Shown here one piece after another: positions 1 to 8,564 of a stretch of DNA of 32,197 nt. The notes below the pieces were generated by a model. It was not told the origin of the DNA, ran no database searches, and saw only the letters and a list, made by a program, of their open reading frames with translations. Numbering within the stretch: position 1 is the first letter of the stretch; the number at the start of each line of letters is the position of its first letter. The stretch is from Hymenobacter persicinus (lineage in GTDB: Bacteria; Bacteroidota; Bacteroidia; Cytophagales; Hymenobacteraceae). The stretch lies in assembly GCF_004167665.1 (NCBI RefSeq), contig NZ_SEWE01000053.1, positions 1-32,197 on the forward strand. The letters are read 5' to 3'. Both the position numbers and the translations under genes were made by a program.

Positions 1-75
1 CGGGGCGGGCAGCAACCCGAGCAGGGCGCAGGGCACCAGGATTTTCCAGACGAAGCGCAACGAAACCAAAACCAT
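1..75 (-). CDS. N-terminus of a secreted or membrane protein (partial, runs off left edge)
   Basis: Only the first 25 codons are inside the window. Reading leftwards from an ATG at 75, the peptide begins MVLVSLRFVWKILVPCALL and continues with GLLPAP. A basic stretch (R7, K11) precedes a hydrophobic run that ends in a small-residue segment, which looks like a signal peptide or a first membrane helix. It lies downstream of parC on the same strand, but the strong terminator at 142-174 separates the two, so it probably has its own promoter in the 67 bases between the terminator and its ATG. The family cannot be told from this fragment. It could also be a chance open frame, since only 75 bases are visible. 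Confidence 0.45.
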   Translation of the reverse strand, partial: MVLVSLRFVWKILVPCALLGLLPAP

Positions 76-141
76 CAGCAGAAAACAGCGGAGCCCACCG
101 GCCTTCGGAACCCGAAACCGGCGCTTTGGCTGCAATAACAC

Positions 142-174
142 AAAAAAAGCCCTGGCGACTCCACCAGGGCTTTT
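142..174 (-). terminator. Rho-independent terminator of parC
   Basis: An 11-bp perfect inverted repeat (arms 145-155 and 164-174, AAAAGCCCTGG on the minus strand) encloses an 8-base loop. On the minus strand the stem runs into a run of seven T (148-142). It starts 20 bases after the parC stop codon at 195. The upstream arm also carries A residues, so it may work weakly in the other direction, but no plus-strand gene needs it. Confidence 0.85.
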
Positions 175-194
175 CTATTTCACTCAGAGTTTGC

Positions 195-3134
195 CTAGAA
201 CAACCCCAGCTGGGCTTTGGGGCGGCGCAGCACGGCCTGGGCCCGCTCCACGTCCTCGCTGGTCACTTCCACCGGGCCGGTCAGCTCGGGCAAGGGTGCC
301 GGCGCTTCGGGCGCCACGGGGCGGGGAATGGTGGCCGGGCCCTTCTTTTTGGCTACCTGCCGGCGCTCCGGCTCGGGACCTTCGTCGGTAAGCAGGGCCA
401 CGGAGTGGATTTTGAAGTAGTTGAGCTTGTTGCCCATGGCCTTCCAGCCCTTCACGTCGATAAACTCGTGGAGCCCAATTTTCTCGGTTTCCTTGTCGGC
501 CTTTTTGTCGCGCTGGAGCTTGACTTCCACCTGGGGCTCGGGGAAGGCCGTGGCGGCCAGCAGCTTGGAGCCCTTGGTTTCGGAAATGAAGATAAAGCGC
601 TTTTCCAGGGTGCTGGTTTCGATTTTGAAGCGCTTCACGTAGTGCACTTTCGTGTCGCCCTCCACGTACACGGCGCTGAGCACCGTATCGGGCTCGAGCT
701 TGCGTAGCAGCACGATGTTGGGCACGTCGAAGTGCAGGGACGGGTCCGGGGCCTTGAGCTCGTAGGAGCCATCCTTGTAGACGACCAGCACGGTGTTGTC
801 GGTGTCGAAGGTGCCCAGGTAGCGGCCGTGGCCGGCGGTGTTGAGGCGGCCCACCACGGCGTCGAAGAAGACCTCCCGCCCGCCCAGCGTGGAGTCGCCG
901 AGGCTTTTCTGGGTTATTTTCTTGATGGGCTGCTTGGTCACGATGTTGCCCATGGAGCCCTTGCCCTTGATGGCCAGCTCGGCAAAATCGAAGTCGAACT
1001 GCTTGACCCGGGCCGGGGCCTTGTCGGTGAGCTGCACGCCCACCAGCTCCGATTCGGAGTTGGGGTTGGCGGTCAGGTACAGCACTTTCGAGTTTTTGCC
1101 GCCCTTGGTCAGGTCGTACACCTTGTCGCGGGTGATGCCCGTGACCAGGAAGCGCTTGGCGTAGGCCACGCCCGAGGGGCCGTCCTGGTACACCATGTTG
1201 TAGACCAGCCGGTCGTCGTTCTTATTATAGACGCCCACGTGCAGAATATCCTTGCCCACGAAGGTTTTCTCGGCAATCTTGAACACGGTAAACGTGCCGT
1301 CGCGGCGGATGGCGATGATGTCGTCGAGGTCGGAGCAGTCGCAGACCGTGACGGCGCTTTCGTCCTTTTTGAGGCCGTAGCCCACGAAGCCGTCCTGGTA
1401 GTTGACGTAGAGCTTCTGGTTGGCTACGGCCACTTTCTGGGCCGTCACCACGTCGAAGGTGCGCAGCTGGGTTTTGCGCTCCCGGCCCGCGCCGTACTTC
1501 TTGAGCAGATTTTCGAAGTAGGCAATGGCGTAGCGGGTCAGGTGAGCCAGGTTGTCGGCCACCTCGGCCAGCTCGGCCTCCAGGCGCTGGATGTACTCGT
1601 CGGCCTTGAAGCCGTCATACTTGCTGATGCGCTTGATGCGGATTTCGGTCAGGCGCGTGAGGTCGTCCTCGGTGATGGGGCGGCGCAGCACAATGCGCTG
1701 GTCGTCGGCCTTGGCCTTCTGCCCCTCGATGCGCACAAACTTGCTCAGGCCCCTGTCGATGGTGTCGAGGATGTCCTGCCAGGTTTCGCACTCCTCGATT
1801 TTGCGGTAGATGCGGTTTTCAATGAAAATCTTCTCCAGTGAGGCGTTGTGCCACTTTTCCCAGAGCTCATCCTGGCGGATTTCCAGCTCCCGCTCCAGCA
1901 GGCGCACCGTTTTCTGGGTGCTCAGCCGCAGCATGTCCTCCACGCCCACGAACCGGGGCTTCTCCTCGATAATGACGCAGGTGTTGGGCGAGATGCTGAT
2001 TTCGCAGTCCGTGAAGGCGTAGAGCGCGTCCATGGTCAGGTCCGGAGAAACCCCAGTCGGCAGGTGCACCTGGATTTCCACGTCGGCGGCCGTGTTGTCG
2101 ACGACCTTCTTGATCTTGATTTTATTCGCTTCCGAGGCCTTCACGATGCTTTCCATCAGCGCCGTGGTGGTGGTGCCGTAGGGAATGTCGCGAATGACGA
2201 GCATGGTCTTGTCGGCCTTCTCGATGGTGGCGCGCAGGCGGATTTTGGCCCCGCGCAAACCGCCGTTGTAGTTGGTCACGTCGCAGAGGCCGCCGGTCGG
2301 GAAGTCCGGAAACAGCTGAATCTCGCGGCCTCGCAGCACGTCGATGCTGGCCTTGCACAACTCGCGGAAGTTGTGGGGCATGATCTTGGTGCTCAGGCCC
2401 ACGGCAATGCCTTCCACCCCCTGGGCCAGCAGCAGCGGAAACTTGACGGGCAGCGTGGTCGGCTCGCGCTTGCGGCCGTCGTAGCTCATCTGCCAGTCGG
2501 TGATGTCGGGGTTGAACACCACGTCGAGGGCGAACTTCGAGAGCCGGGCCTCAATATAGCGCGGGGCGGCCGCGCCGTCGCCGGTGCGGATGTCGCCCCA
2601 GTTGCCCTGGGTTTCAATCAGCAGGTCCTTCTGGCCCAGGTTCACCATGGCGTCCCCAATCGAGGCGTCGCCGTGGGGGTGGTACTGCATGGTCTGCCCG
2701 ATGACGTTGGCCACCTTGTTGAAGCGGCCGTCGTCCATTTCCTTCATGGCGTGCAGGATGCGGCGCTGCACGGGCTTAAGACCGTCCTCGATGGCGGGTA
2801 CGGCGCGCTCCAGAATTACGTAGGAAGCGTAGTCCAGAAACCAGTTCTGGTACATGCCGGCCACGGTGGCCACGTCGTGAATGGTTTCGCCGGGGGCAAA
2901 CTTGGGCTCCTCCTCGGTTTCCTCCTCCGTCACGGGCTCGGCTTCGGTGTGGGCCTCCACGTCATCCGACGATTCGGCCAGGGTCAGCTCGCCGGGGTCG
3001 GCTTCGGGATGGTCCTCCCCTTCGCCGGTAGCCGGGCCGGGCGTGGCGGCAGCGTCGTCGAAGCTGAGCGTGTCGCCGGCGGCAAACAGGTCGGGCGTCG
3101 GCGTTTCGTCCTGGGGAGCGTCAGAGTTGACCAT
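195..3134 (-). CDS. parC: DNA topoisomerase IV subunit A
   Basis: This is the DNA breakage-reunion subunit of a type IIA topoisomerase, which works with ParE to decatenate and relax DNA. The frame is open from 3242. I choose the ATG at 3134 (979 residues) because a full Bacteroidota promoter match at 3177-3206 lies inside the longer versions. From that start, about 80 residues are acidic and low complexity (many E, D, P, T). The catalytic core then begins near VAGMYQNWFLDYASYVI. Key motifs include the QYHPHGDAS region and the active-site tyrosine in APRYIEARL (Y193 by this start). The C-terminal half is the beta-pinwheel DNA-wrapping domain, ending with a basic and proline-rich tail. The lack of a gyrase GyrA box and the pairing with parE-type subunit at 13681-15612 favour topoisomerase IV over gyrase; that assignment is from family knowledge. 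The acidic N-terminal extension is unusual against the E. coli enzyme. Confidence 0.93.
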   Translation of the reverse strand: MVNSDAPQDETPTPDLFAAGDTLSFDDAAATPGPATGEGEDHPEADPGELTLAESSDDVEAHTEAEPVTEEETEEEPKFAPGETIHDVATVAGMYQNWFLDYASYVILERAVPAIEDGLKPVQRRILHAMKEMDDGRFNKVANVIGQTMQYHPHGDASIGDAMVNLGQKDLLIETQGNWGDIRTGDGAAAPRYIEARLSKFALDVVFNPDITDWQMSYDGRKREPTTLPVKFPLLLAQGVEGIAVGLSTKIMPHNFRELCKASIDVLRGREIQLFPDFPTGGLCDVTNYNGGLRGAKIRLRATIEKADKTMLVIRDIPYGTTTTALMESIVKASEANKIKIKKVVDNTAADVEIQVHLPTGVSPDLTMDALYAFTDCEISISPNTCVIIEEKPRFVGVEDMLRLSTQKTVRLLERELEIRQDELWEKWHNASLEKIFIENRIYRKIEECETWQDILDTIDRGLSKFVRIEGQKAKADDQRIVLRRPITEDDLTRLTEIRIKRISKYDGFKADEYIQRLEAELAEVADNLAHLTRYAIAYFENLLKKYGAGRERKTQLRTFDVVTAQKVAVANQKLYVNYQDGFVGYGLKKDESAVTVCDCSDLDDIIAIRRDGTFTVFKIAEKTFVGKDILHVGVYNKNDDRLVYNMVYQDGPSGVAYAKRFLVTGITRDKVYDLTKGGKNSKVLYLTANPNSESELVGVQLTDKAPARVKQFDFDFAELAIKGKGSMGNIVTKQPIKKITQKSLGDSTLGGREVFFDAVVGRLNTAGHGRYLGTFDTDNTVLVVYKDGSYELKAPDPSLHFDVPNIVLLRKLEPDTVLSAVYVEGDTKVHYVKRFKIETSTLEKRFIFISETKGSKLLAATAFPEPQVEVKLQRDKKADKETEKIGLHEFIDVKGWKAMGNKLNYFKIHSVALLTDEGPEPERRQVAKKKGPATIPRPVAPEAPAPLPELTGPVEVTSEDVERAQAVLRRPKAQLGLF

Positions 3135-3176
3135 AAGTGCAGGGGGTTGGTCGGCAGAGGGAATGCGGGTGTTCAT

Positions 3177-3206
3177 CAAAAGTACCGTTAGCTGCGCAGA
3201 ACGCAA
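3177..3206 (-). promoter_or_regulatory. Bacteroidota-type promoter of parC
   Basis: On the minus strand TTG (3206-3204) is followed by a 19-base spacer and TACTTTTG (3184-3177). This matches the Bacteroidota sigma-ABfr consensus, TTG-N17-23-TAnnTTTG. Transcription would start near 3170, about 35 bases before the ATG at 3134. The alternative ATG at 3176 abuts the -7 element and would be upstream of the transcript start. Confidence 0.7.
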
Positions 3207-3512
3207 TATTTCTAAGGCGAAGCGCGAGCATAAAGTTCCCAATTTTATTAGTCAAAGACAAGCTTCCCTCTGACATTGACCCTCTCCAAACCCCAACCAA
3301 TTTCACTAAACCAGCCCTTTACCCAATCAATTCCTGCCACTTTCATTAGCAAACCAAGTCAACAAAACCCTGCTTTAAGGCAGCCGTCAGGGCACAGTAC
3401 TGCGGCAGCCGCATGACGACGGTTCGAACATTAAGTGTCGAGTAGAAAGTTACCTGCACGGCCGATGCTGGCCCCGGCAGTGCTGAGCTATTAGACGGTC
3501 TTCAAGACACTT
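3207..3512. other. Intergenic region between the CheY-like regulator and parC
   Basis: About 300 bases without a gene. The part next to parC (about 3210-3370) is clearly lower in GC than the surrounding genes, as expected upstream of a promoter. The rest (3370-3512) lies downstream of the response regulator stop at 3513. I see only short imperfect inverted repeats there and no stem followed by a T run, so no terminator can be called. Confidence 0.5.
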
Positions 3513-3938
3513 CTATTCCACTGGGAGCGTCCGGTCGAAGTGCTGGCGCAGCACCCCGTTGATTTTCTCCACCGTCAGGGGCTTGTTCAGAAACCCGTCC
3601 ACGATGTTGAGCTTCTGCACCCGCTCCACGTCGCGCGGGTGCAGCGAGGTGGTCAGCATCACGATGACGGCCGCGCGCTGCCGGGCCTGGGGCAGGTGCT
3701 GGTAGGCTTCCAGAAACTGGACCCCGTTCATGCCGGGCATATTCACGTCGAGCAGAATCAGGGCCGGGCAATCCGCCGTGGGCGGCACGCAGTGCTCCTG
3801 CAGCTGACTCAGCGCCTGCTGGCCGTCGAGGGCCACGAGCTGCCGCTCGGCCACGCCGAGGCGGGTGAGCAGGGTTTTGTTGAGAAAGTTGTTCGTCTGA
3901 TCATCATCGACCAGCAGGATGCACGGCAAAGGAGTCAT
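3513..3938 (-). CDS. Single-domain response regulator (CheY-like)
   Basis: A 141-residue protein that consists of one receiver domain and no output domain. The acidic pocket is D11-D13 in LLVDDDQTN, the phospho-acceptor is D64 in ILLDVNMPGMNG, and the conserved switch residues are T96 (MLTTS) and K119 (LNKPL). Such proteins pass phosphoryl groups in relays or act by protein contact. The gene begins 66 bases after the stop of the seven-PAS kinase on the same strand, so the two are probably co-transcribed and the kinase is the likely phosphodonor (inference). The MxPGMNG(x)xFL and TxSxxxxD patterns are common in Bacteroidota regulators encoded beside PAS kinases. No terminator is visible downstream. 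Confidence 0.9.
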   Translation of the reverse strand: MTPLPCILLVDDDQTNNFLNKTLLTRLGVAERQLVALDGQQALSQLQEHCVPPTADCPALILLDVNMPGMNGVQFLEAYQHLPQARQRAAVIVMLTTSLHPRDVERVQKLNIVDGFLNKPLTVEKINGVLRQHFDRTLPVE

Positions 3939-4004
3939 GAAGCGGGAACAGGACGGCGGACTGAGCGGAGCGTCGGCGAATTGGCTAACTCTCCCATACG
4001 GTAC

Positions 4005-7000
4005 CTAGCGTAGAAAGTAGACGGAAAACGTGGACCCTACCCCTATCTCGCTGCTAACAACGACCTTACCTCCGGCATTTTCCACGCTGCGCTTCACCAT
4101 GTAGAGTCCCAGGCCGGAGCCTTCGACGTGGCTGTGCAGGCGGCGAAACATCTCGAAGAGTTCGGTCAGCTGCTCGGGCAGCAGGCCCAGGCCATTGTCC
4201 TGCACGCTCAGCACCGAGTAGCCGGTTTCCGCACGGCAGCGCACCTGCACGTGGGGCACGCGGGCGGGGTGGCGGTACTTGATGGCGTTGCTGAGCAGGT
4301 TGTAGAGGACGGAGCGCAGGTTTTTCACCGAAAAAAGCACGGTGGGGCACGCTTCCACGTCGACGTCGAGCCGGGCTCCGGTTTCGAGCAGCAGGGGCAG
4401 CAAGTCCAGGCGCACGTCGTTGAGCACCGGGGCCAGGGCAACGGCCGTGGTAGGCTGGCCCTGTTCCTTCTGCAGCTTGGTCACGTCGCTGAGTTGGGTA
4501 ATGGTGCGCTGAAAGCGGCTCACCGCCTCGTACATCATGGCCAGCACCGGCTCGGCCGCGGGCGCCGCGGCCGAGCCGATTTGCTCACGCAGCACGTGCA
4601 AGAGCCCTTCGATATTGGTGATGGGCGCCTTCAGATCGTGGGAAGCGGTGTAGATGAAGTTGTCCAGGTCTACGTTGGTGCGGGTGAGCTGGCGGTTGGT
4701 GTCCTGCAGCTCGGTGTTCAGGGTCTGGGCCGCGTCGCGGGCATTGCGCAGCTTGCGGGTCAGGCGCTGCAGGGCCTGCTCGGCCAGCCGCTGCTCGTGC
4801 ACGTCGATTACGGTCCCCACGAAGCCCTCAAACTCGCCCGTGGCGGTAAATAGCGGCAGGCCGCTGTCGATAGTCCAGCGGTAGACCCCGTCCTGGCGGC
4901 GCAGGCGGTAGAGGCTGTAGAAGGGAGTCTGCCGGGCGTTGGCGTCGAAAAAGGCCTGGGCGGCGGCCGGCGCATCGTCCGGGTGCACGGCATCGACCCA
5001 GCCGATGCCCAGGGCCTCGGCCTGCTGCTGCTCGGTATAGGCGTACCACTGGGCGTTGAGGTAGGTACACTGTCCCTGCGCGTCGGTTACCCAGAGCATG
5101 GCCGGCACGCTGTCGGCCAGGCGCCGGAAGTGCTGCTCACTTTCTTCCACCGCCCGCCGGGCCCGCACCTGGTCGGTTACCTCGTGGGCGAAGGTCAGCA
5201 CCCCATCCACGGCCCCGTGGGCCCCGTAGCGGGGTTGAATGGTGAAGGTCCAGTGGATTTCCTCCAGCGCCTGCCCTTCGTAGCGGGCCATGAGCAGCGG
5301 CAGCTCCTGCGCCACGCGGGTTTCGCCGGTTTCGTAGACTTCCCGCAGCAGGGTCGGAATCAGGGTTCCCTCCAGCTCGGGCAGCGCCGTGAGCAGGGGT
5401 TTGCCCAGCAGCTCGCGGCCGGGGAAAATCTGCTGGTAGGCCGGATTGACGAGCTGGTAGGTCAGCTCGGGGCCGTCGAGAATCACGATGGGCGCCGGCG
5501 CCTGCATAAACAGCGTGTGCAGCAGCTGGCGCTGGCGGTCGGCCTCGCGCTGGGCTTCCACCTGCTCCGTCACGTCGGCCGCCATCGAGTAAAAGCCCAG
5601 CACCCGGCCCTCGCGGACGTCGGGAATGTAGCTGGTGCGGATGTGCTTGACGAAGTTTTCCCGGTACGGCATGCGGGCCTCGAAGTCGATTCGCTCCCCG
5701 GCCAAGGCCCGCTCGATGTAGGGCTGCACGTTCTGGTAAGCCGATTCGCCCACCACCTCGCGCGCGGTTCGGCCCAGCAGCTCGGCCGGGCTCTGATGAA
5801 ACCAGTGCTGGTAAGCTTCGTTGGCAAAGCGGTAGGTCTGGCTCTGGTCGAGGTAGCTGATGAGCACCGGCAGGGCGTCGGTGATGAGCTTGAGCTGGCG
5901 GGCACTGGCCTCGGTGGCCCGCTGCGCGGCTACCTGCTCGGTCACGTCGAAGGCGAAGGTGGAGACGCCCACCACCTGCTCATTTTCGCGGTAAGCCTGG
6001 TAGGTAAACGTGAAATAACGCTCCTGCGGGGCTTGCCCGGCCGCCTGCAGCAGCCACAGCCGCTCTTCGTGGCCGAAATACGTGTTGCCAGTGCGGTACA
6101 CCTCGTCGAGGCGGGCAGCGAGGCCGGTCTGCACCGCGTCGGGCAGGGCCTCAGCCACGGGCCGGCCCAGCAGCTGGCGGCCGGAAAAAAGCGCCTGGTA
6201 GGCTGCATTCAGGTACTCGTAGCGGTGCTCGGGGCCGCGCTGAATGCAGATGGCCGCCGGAGTGTGGGCAAAAATCTGGTAAAAGGCCTCCCGCTCCTGG
6301 ACTTTTTGCTCGGCCGCGGCCAGCACCTGAAGCCGGAGCTCCTCCAGGGCCTGGTGGGCGCGCACCTTCTCGGTTACGTCCACGATAAAGGCCAGAATGC
6401 CCTGGTTCTGGCCCGCGTTACCGGGCAGGGGCTGGTAGATAAAGTCCACGTAGCGGGCTTCCGTCTGGCCGGTGCGCGGGTTGTGAAGCTGCAACAGCCG
6501 TTCGGTGCCCGCGAAGGGCTCACCGGTGGCGTACACCTGGTCGAGCAGGTCGACAAAGCCCTGCTCCCGCACTTCGGGCAGCACTTCAGCCACGGTCTGC
6601 CCCAGGCGGGCGCGGTGCCCGGTCAGGGCCAGGTAGCTGTCGTTGAAAAAGCTGTAGTGGTGGTCGGGCCCGTGCAGCGTGGCAATGGAGGCCGGCACCT
6701 GCCCCAGGATCTGCTGGAGCCGGCCCTGCTGCTCCCGCAGCTGCTCGCGGTGCTGCTGGGCTTCGTTTAGCGCCAGCTCCAGCTGCCGGGTGCGTTCCCG
6801 CACGCGGTCCTCGAGCTCCTGGTTGAGCTGCTGGAGCTGACGCTGGGTGCGGCTGAGTTCGGCATTGCTGGCCACCAGTTCGTCGTTGGCGGCGCGCAGC
6901 TCCCCGTTGAGCTCCTGCACCCGCTGCCGGCTGAGCACCTGGGCCGTTACGTCGATAGCAATGTCGAGCACGCCCAGCAGGCGGCCCGCCGGGTCGTAGA

Positions 7001-7757
7001 GGGGCTGGTAGACGAAGTTGAAGTAGCAGGTTTGCACCCGCCCGCCCTGACGCAGGTTGGCGGCCACCTCCGTTCCCACGAAGGGCACGCCCGTATGCGC
7101 CACGTCGGCAATTTTCTCCGTGAAGCCCTGGCCCCGCAGTTCGGGCACGCTTTGCAGCAGGGGGCGTCCGAGTATCTCAGCCGGGGCGTAATCCCACATG
7201 GCGCAGATCTGCGGATTGGCCAGCACCACCACCTGCTCGTCGCCCTCAAACAAGGCCATGGCCACGGGGGCCTGGGTCAGGATGGCCTGCAACAGGTTGC
7301 GCTCCTGCTCAGCCGCGGCCCGGGCCGCCTGCTCCCGACGCTGGCTTTCGCGCAGGGCCAGCTCGGCGGCCGTGCGGTCGTGGTCAGACGTATCCGTGAA
7401 GCTGACTACCAGCAGGTCCCCGCTGGGCTCGGCGGCCAGGTGAAAGTAGTTGTCGAGGCCGTCGTACTGGTAGTTGACGTTGTAGCGACCCGGGGCGCCG
7501 GACAAGTAAGTATCGCGGTAAAAGGCGAATACTCCCATGTTGGCGGCGTGGGGATACAGCGTGAGAAACGAGTCGGTCGGCTGCTCGGGCAGCTGCAGCA
7601 TCCGCTGGGCAGCGGGGTTGAGCTGCACGTAAGCCAGGTCGATAATTTCCCGGGTCTCCCCGCGGGACTCGTACACTGGCCGGAACAGGATGATGCCGGT
7701 GAGCGAGACGTTGAACAGCGTCTGCGCCAGGGCGGCGGGTGGAAAGGTCGGGAGCAT
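4005..7757 (-). CDS. Seven-PAS soluble sensor histidine kinase
   Basis: A 1250-residue kinase without any membrane helix or signal peptide, so it should sense in the cytoplasm. I count seven PAS units at about 10-125, 152-272, 346-463, 490-607, 620-732, 744-862 and 874-988. A coiled coil of Q, E and L rich sequence lies at about 275-345 and another at about 990-1030. The DHp helix carries the phospho-accepting H1040 in TASHDLKAP. The ATPase domain has an N box (N1157 in NLLSNAIKY), G1 box (D1187 in DNGLG) and G2 box (GSGLGLYMV, 1213-1221), ending in GSTFSVYF. The seventh unit is a PAS_3-like type with the YRLRRQDGVYRW signature. Four of the others (2, 3, 4 and 6) look like duplicates of one subfamily. 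The gene starts 117 bases after the LuxR-type regulator stop and precedes the CheY-like regulator. The ligand is unknown. Confidence 0.93.
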   Translation of the reverse strand: MLPTFPPAALAQTLFNVSLTGIILFRPVYESRGETREIIDLAYVQLNPAAQRMLQLPEQPTDSFLTLYPHAANMGVFAFYRDTYLSGAPGRYNVNYQYDGLDNYFHLAAEPSGDLLVVSFTDTSDHDRTAAELALRESQRREQAARAAAEQERNLLQAILTQAPVAMALFEGDEQVVVLANPQICAMWDYAPAEILGRPLLQSVPELRGQGFTEKIADVAHTGVPFVGTEVAANLRQGGRVQTCYFNFVYQPLYDPAGRLLGVLDIAIDVTAQVLSRQRVQELNGELRAANDELVASNAELSRTQRQLQQLNQELEDRVRERTRQLELALNEAQQHREQLREQQGRLQQILGQVPASIATLHGPDHHYSFFNDSYLALTGHRARLGQTVAEVLPEVREQGFVDLLDQVYATGEPFAGTERLLQLHNPRTGQTEARYVDFIYQPLPGNAGQNQGILAFIVDVTEKVRAHQALEELRLQVLAAAEQKVQEREAFYQIFAHTPAAICIQRGPEHRYEYLNAAYQALFSGRQLLGRPVAEALPDAVQTGLAARLDEVYRTGNTYFGHEERLWLLQAAGQAPQERYFTFTYQAYRENEQVVGVSTFAFDVTEQVAAQRATEASARQLKLITDALPVLISYLDQSQTYRFANEAYQHWFHQSPAELLGRTAREVVGESAYQNVQPYIERALAGERIDFEARMPYRENFVKHIRTSYIPDVREGRVLGFYSMAADVTEQVEAQREADRQRQLLHTLFMQAPAPIVILDGPELTYQLVNPAYQQIFPGRELLGKPLLTALPELEGTLIPTLLREVYETGETRVAQELPLLMARYEGQALEEIHWTFTIQPRYGAHGAVDGVLTFAHEVTDQVRARRAVEESEQHFRRLADSVPAMLWVTDAQGQCTYLNAQWYAYTEQQQAEALGIGWVDAVHPDDAPAAAQAFFDANARQTPFYSLYRLRRQDGVYRWTIDSGLPLFTATGEFEGFVGTVIDVHEQRLAEQALQRLTRKLRNARDAAQTLNTELQDTNRQLTRTNVDLDNFIYTASHDLKAPITNIEGLLHVLREQIGSAAAPAAEPVLAMMYEAVSRFQRTITQLSDVTKLQKEQGQPTTAVALAPVLNDVRLDLLPLLLETGARLDVDVEACPTVLFSVKNLRSVLYNLLSNAIKYRHPARVPHVQVRCRAETGYSVLSVQDNGLGLLPEQLTELFEMFRRLHSHVEGSGLGLYMVKRSVENAGGKVVVSSEIGVGSTFSVYFLR

Positions 7758-7874
7758 ACGACTGGCGTTGGGCGGCGAAAGATACGATTATGGCCTTGCC
7801 CGCCCCGGGCCGGCGGGCCGGCCACCCACCGAAAACCTGCGCCCCTTCAACCACTCGACTGCGGCTGGGCTTGG

Positions 7875-8552
7875 TTAATCCACGCTTTCCACCAGTTGGT
7901 GGCGTACGGCAAACAGCGCCAGACTCACCGCGTTGCTCATGCCGGTCTTGTCGAGCAGGTTTTTGCGGTGGCCTTCCACCGTCCGGAAGCTGATGAAAAG
8001 CTGGTCGGCAATCTGCTGGGAGCTCAGGCCTTTGCAGATCAGGGTCAGCACCTCCCGCTCCCGCTCGGTCAGGGGCACGAGCAAAGCCACGCTGCTCACC
8101 TTGCGGCGGGCCGGCGCCTTGGGAGCCGGAGCCTGCAAGCCCGCCCGCATCACCTGGGCTGTGGTGGCGTCCAGGTAGTAGCCCTGGGTCTGAACCTGGG
8201 TAATGGCTTCAACCAGGATTTTCTGGTCGATGTCTTTGGGCAAATAGCCGTGCACACCCAAGCGCATCATCTCCAGGATAAACTCGTCGGAGTAGTTCAT
8301 CGACAGGATGATAATCCGGACGGCCGGATACCGGTCGAGCACGGCCCGGCTGACGGCGCGGCCGTCCAGGTCGGGCAGGTGCAGGTCGAGCAGCACCACG
8401 TCGGGCTGCCCGGCTTCCAGGGCGGTGAGAAACTCCTGGCCCGAGGCGGCCTCAATGCTGACCTCATACTGCCCGCTGCGGCTCAGAATATGCCGCAGCC
8501 CCTGCCGAAACAGCTTGTGGTCGTCGACGATGGCGAGCTTGATGACACTCAT
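7875..8552 (-). CDS. LuxR/NarL-family response regulator
   Basis: A 225-residue two-domain transcription factor. The receiver domain (1-120) has D10 and D11 in IVDDHKLF, phospho-acceptor D56 in VVLLDLHLPDLDG, S84 and K106 (YLPKD). A basic, proline-rich linker (about 140-155) leads to a LuxR-type helix-turn-helix (about 160-215) with the family signature LTEREREVLTLICKGLSSQQ followed by IADQLFIS and TVEGHRKNLLDKTG. The YLPKD motif is typical of regulators paired with HisKA_3 kinases. It starts 12 bases after the stop of exactly such a kinase, so the pair is almost certainly a cognate two-component system and is co-transcribed with it. Target genes cannot be read from the sequence. Confidence 0.95.
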   Translation of the reverse strand: MSVIKLAIVDDHKLFRQGLRHILSRSGQYEVSIEAASGQEFLTALEAGQPDVVLLDLHLPDLDGRAVSRAVLDRYPAVRIIILSMNYSDEFILEMMRLGVHGYLPKDIDQKILVEAITQVQTQGYYLDATTAQVMRAGLQAPAPKAPARRKVSSVALLVPLTEREREVLTLICKGLSSQQIADQLFISFRTVEGHRKNLLDKTGMSNAVSLALFAVRHQLVESVD

Positions 8553-8564
8553 GGCGGGCGGAAT

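Noticed and set aside
1848..3191. Plus-strand open frame of 447 codons opposite parC
   Set aside because: It is fully antisense to the conserved gyrase-fold core; no recognisable motif and histidine/glycine-rich composition typical of a shadow frame.
7776..7783. TATCTTTC ahead of the seven-PAS kinase as a -7 box
   Set aside because: One mismatch at the key final G and no TTG at the right distance; not reported as a promoter.
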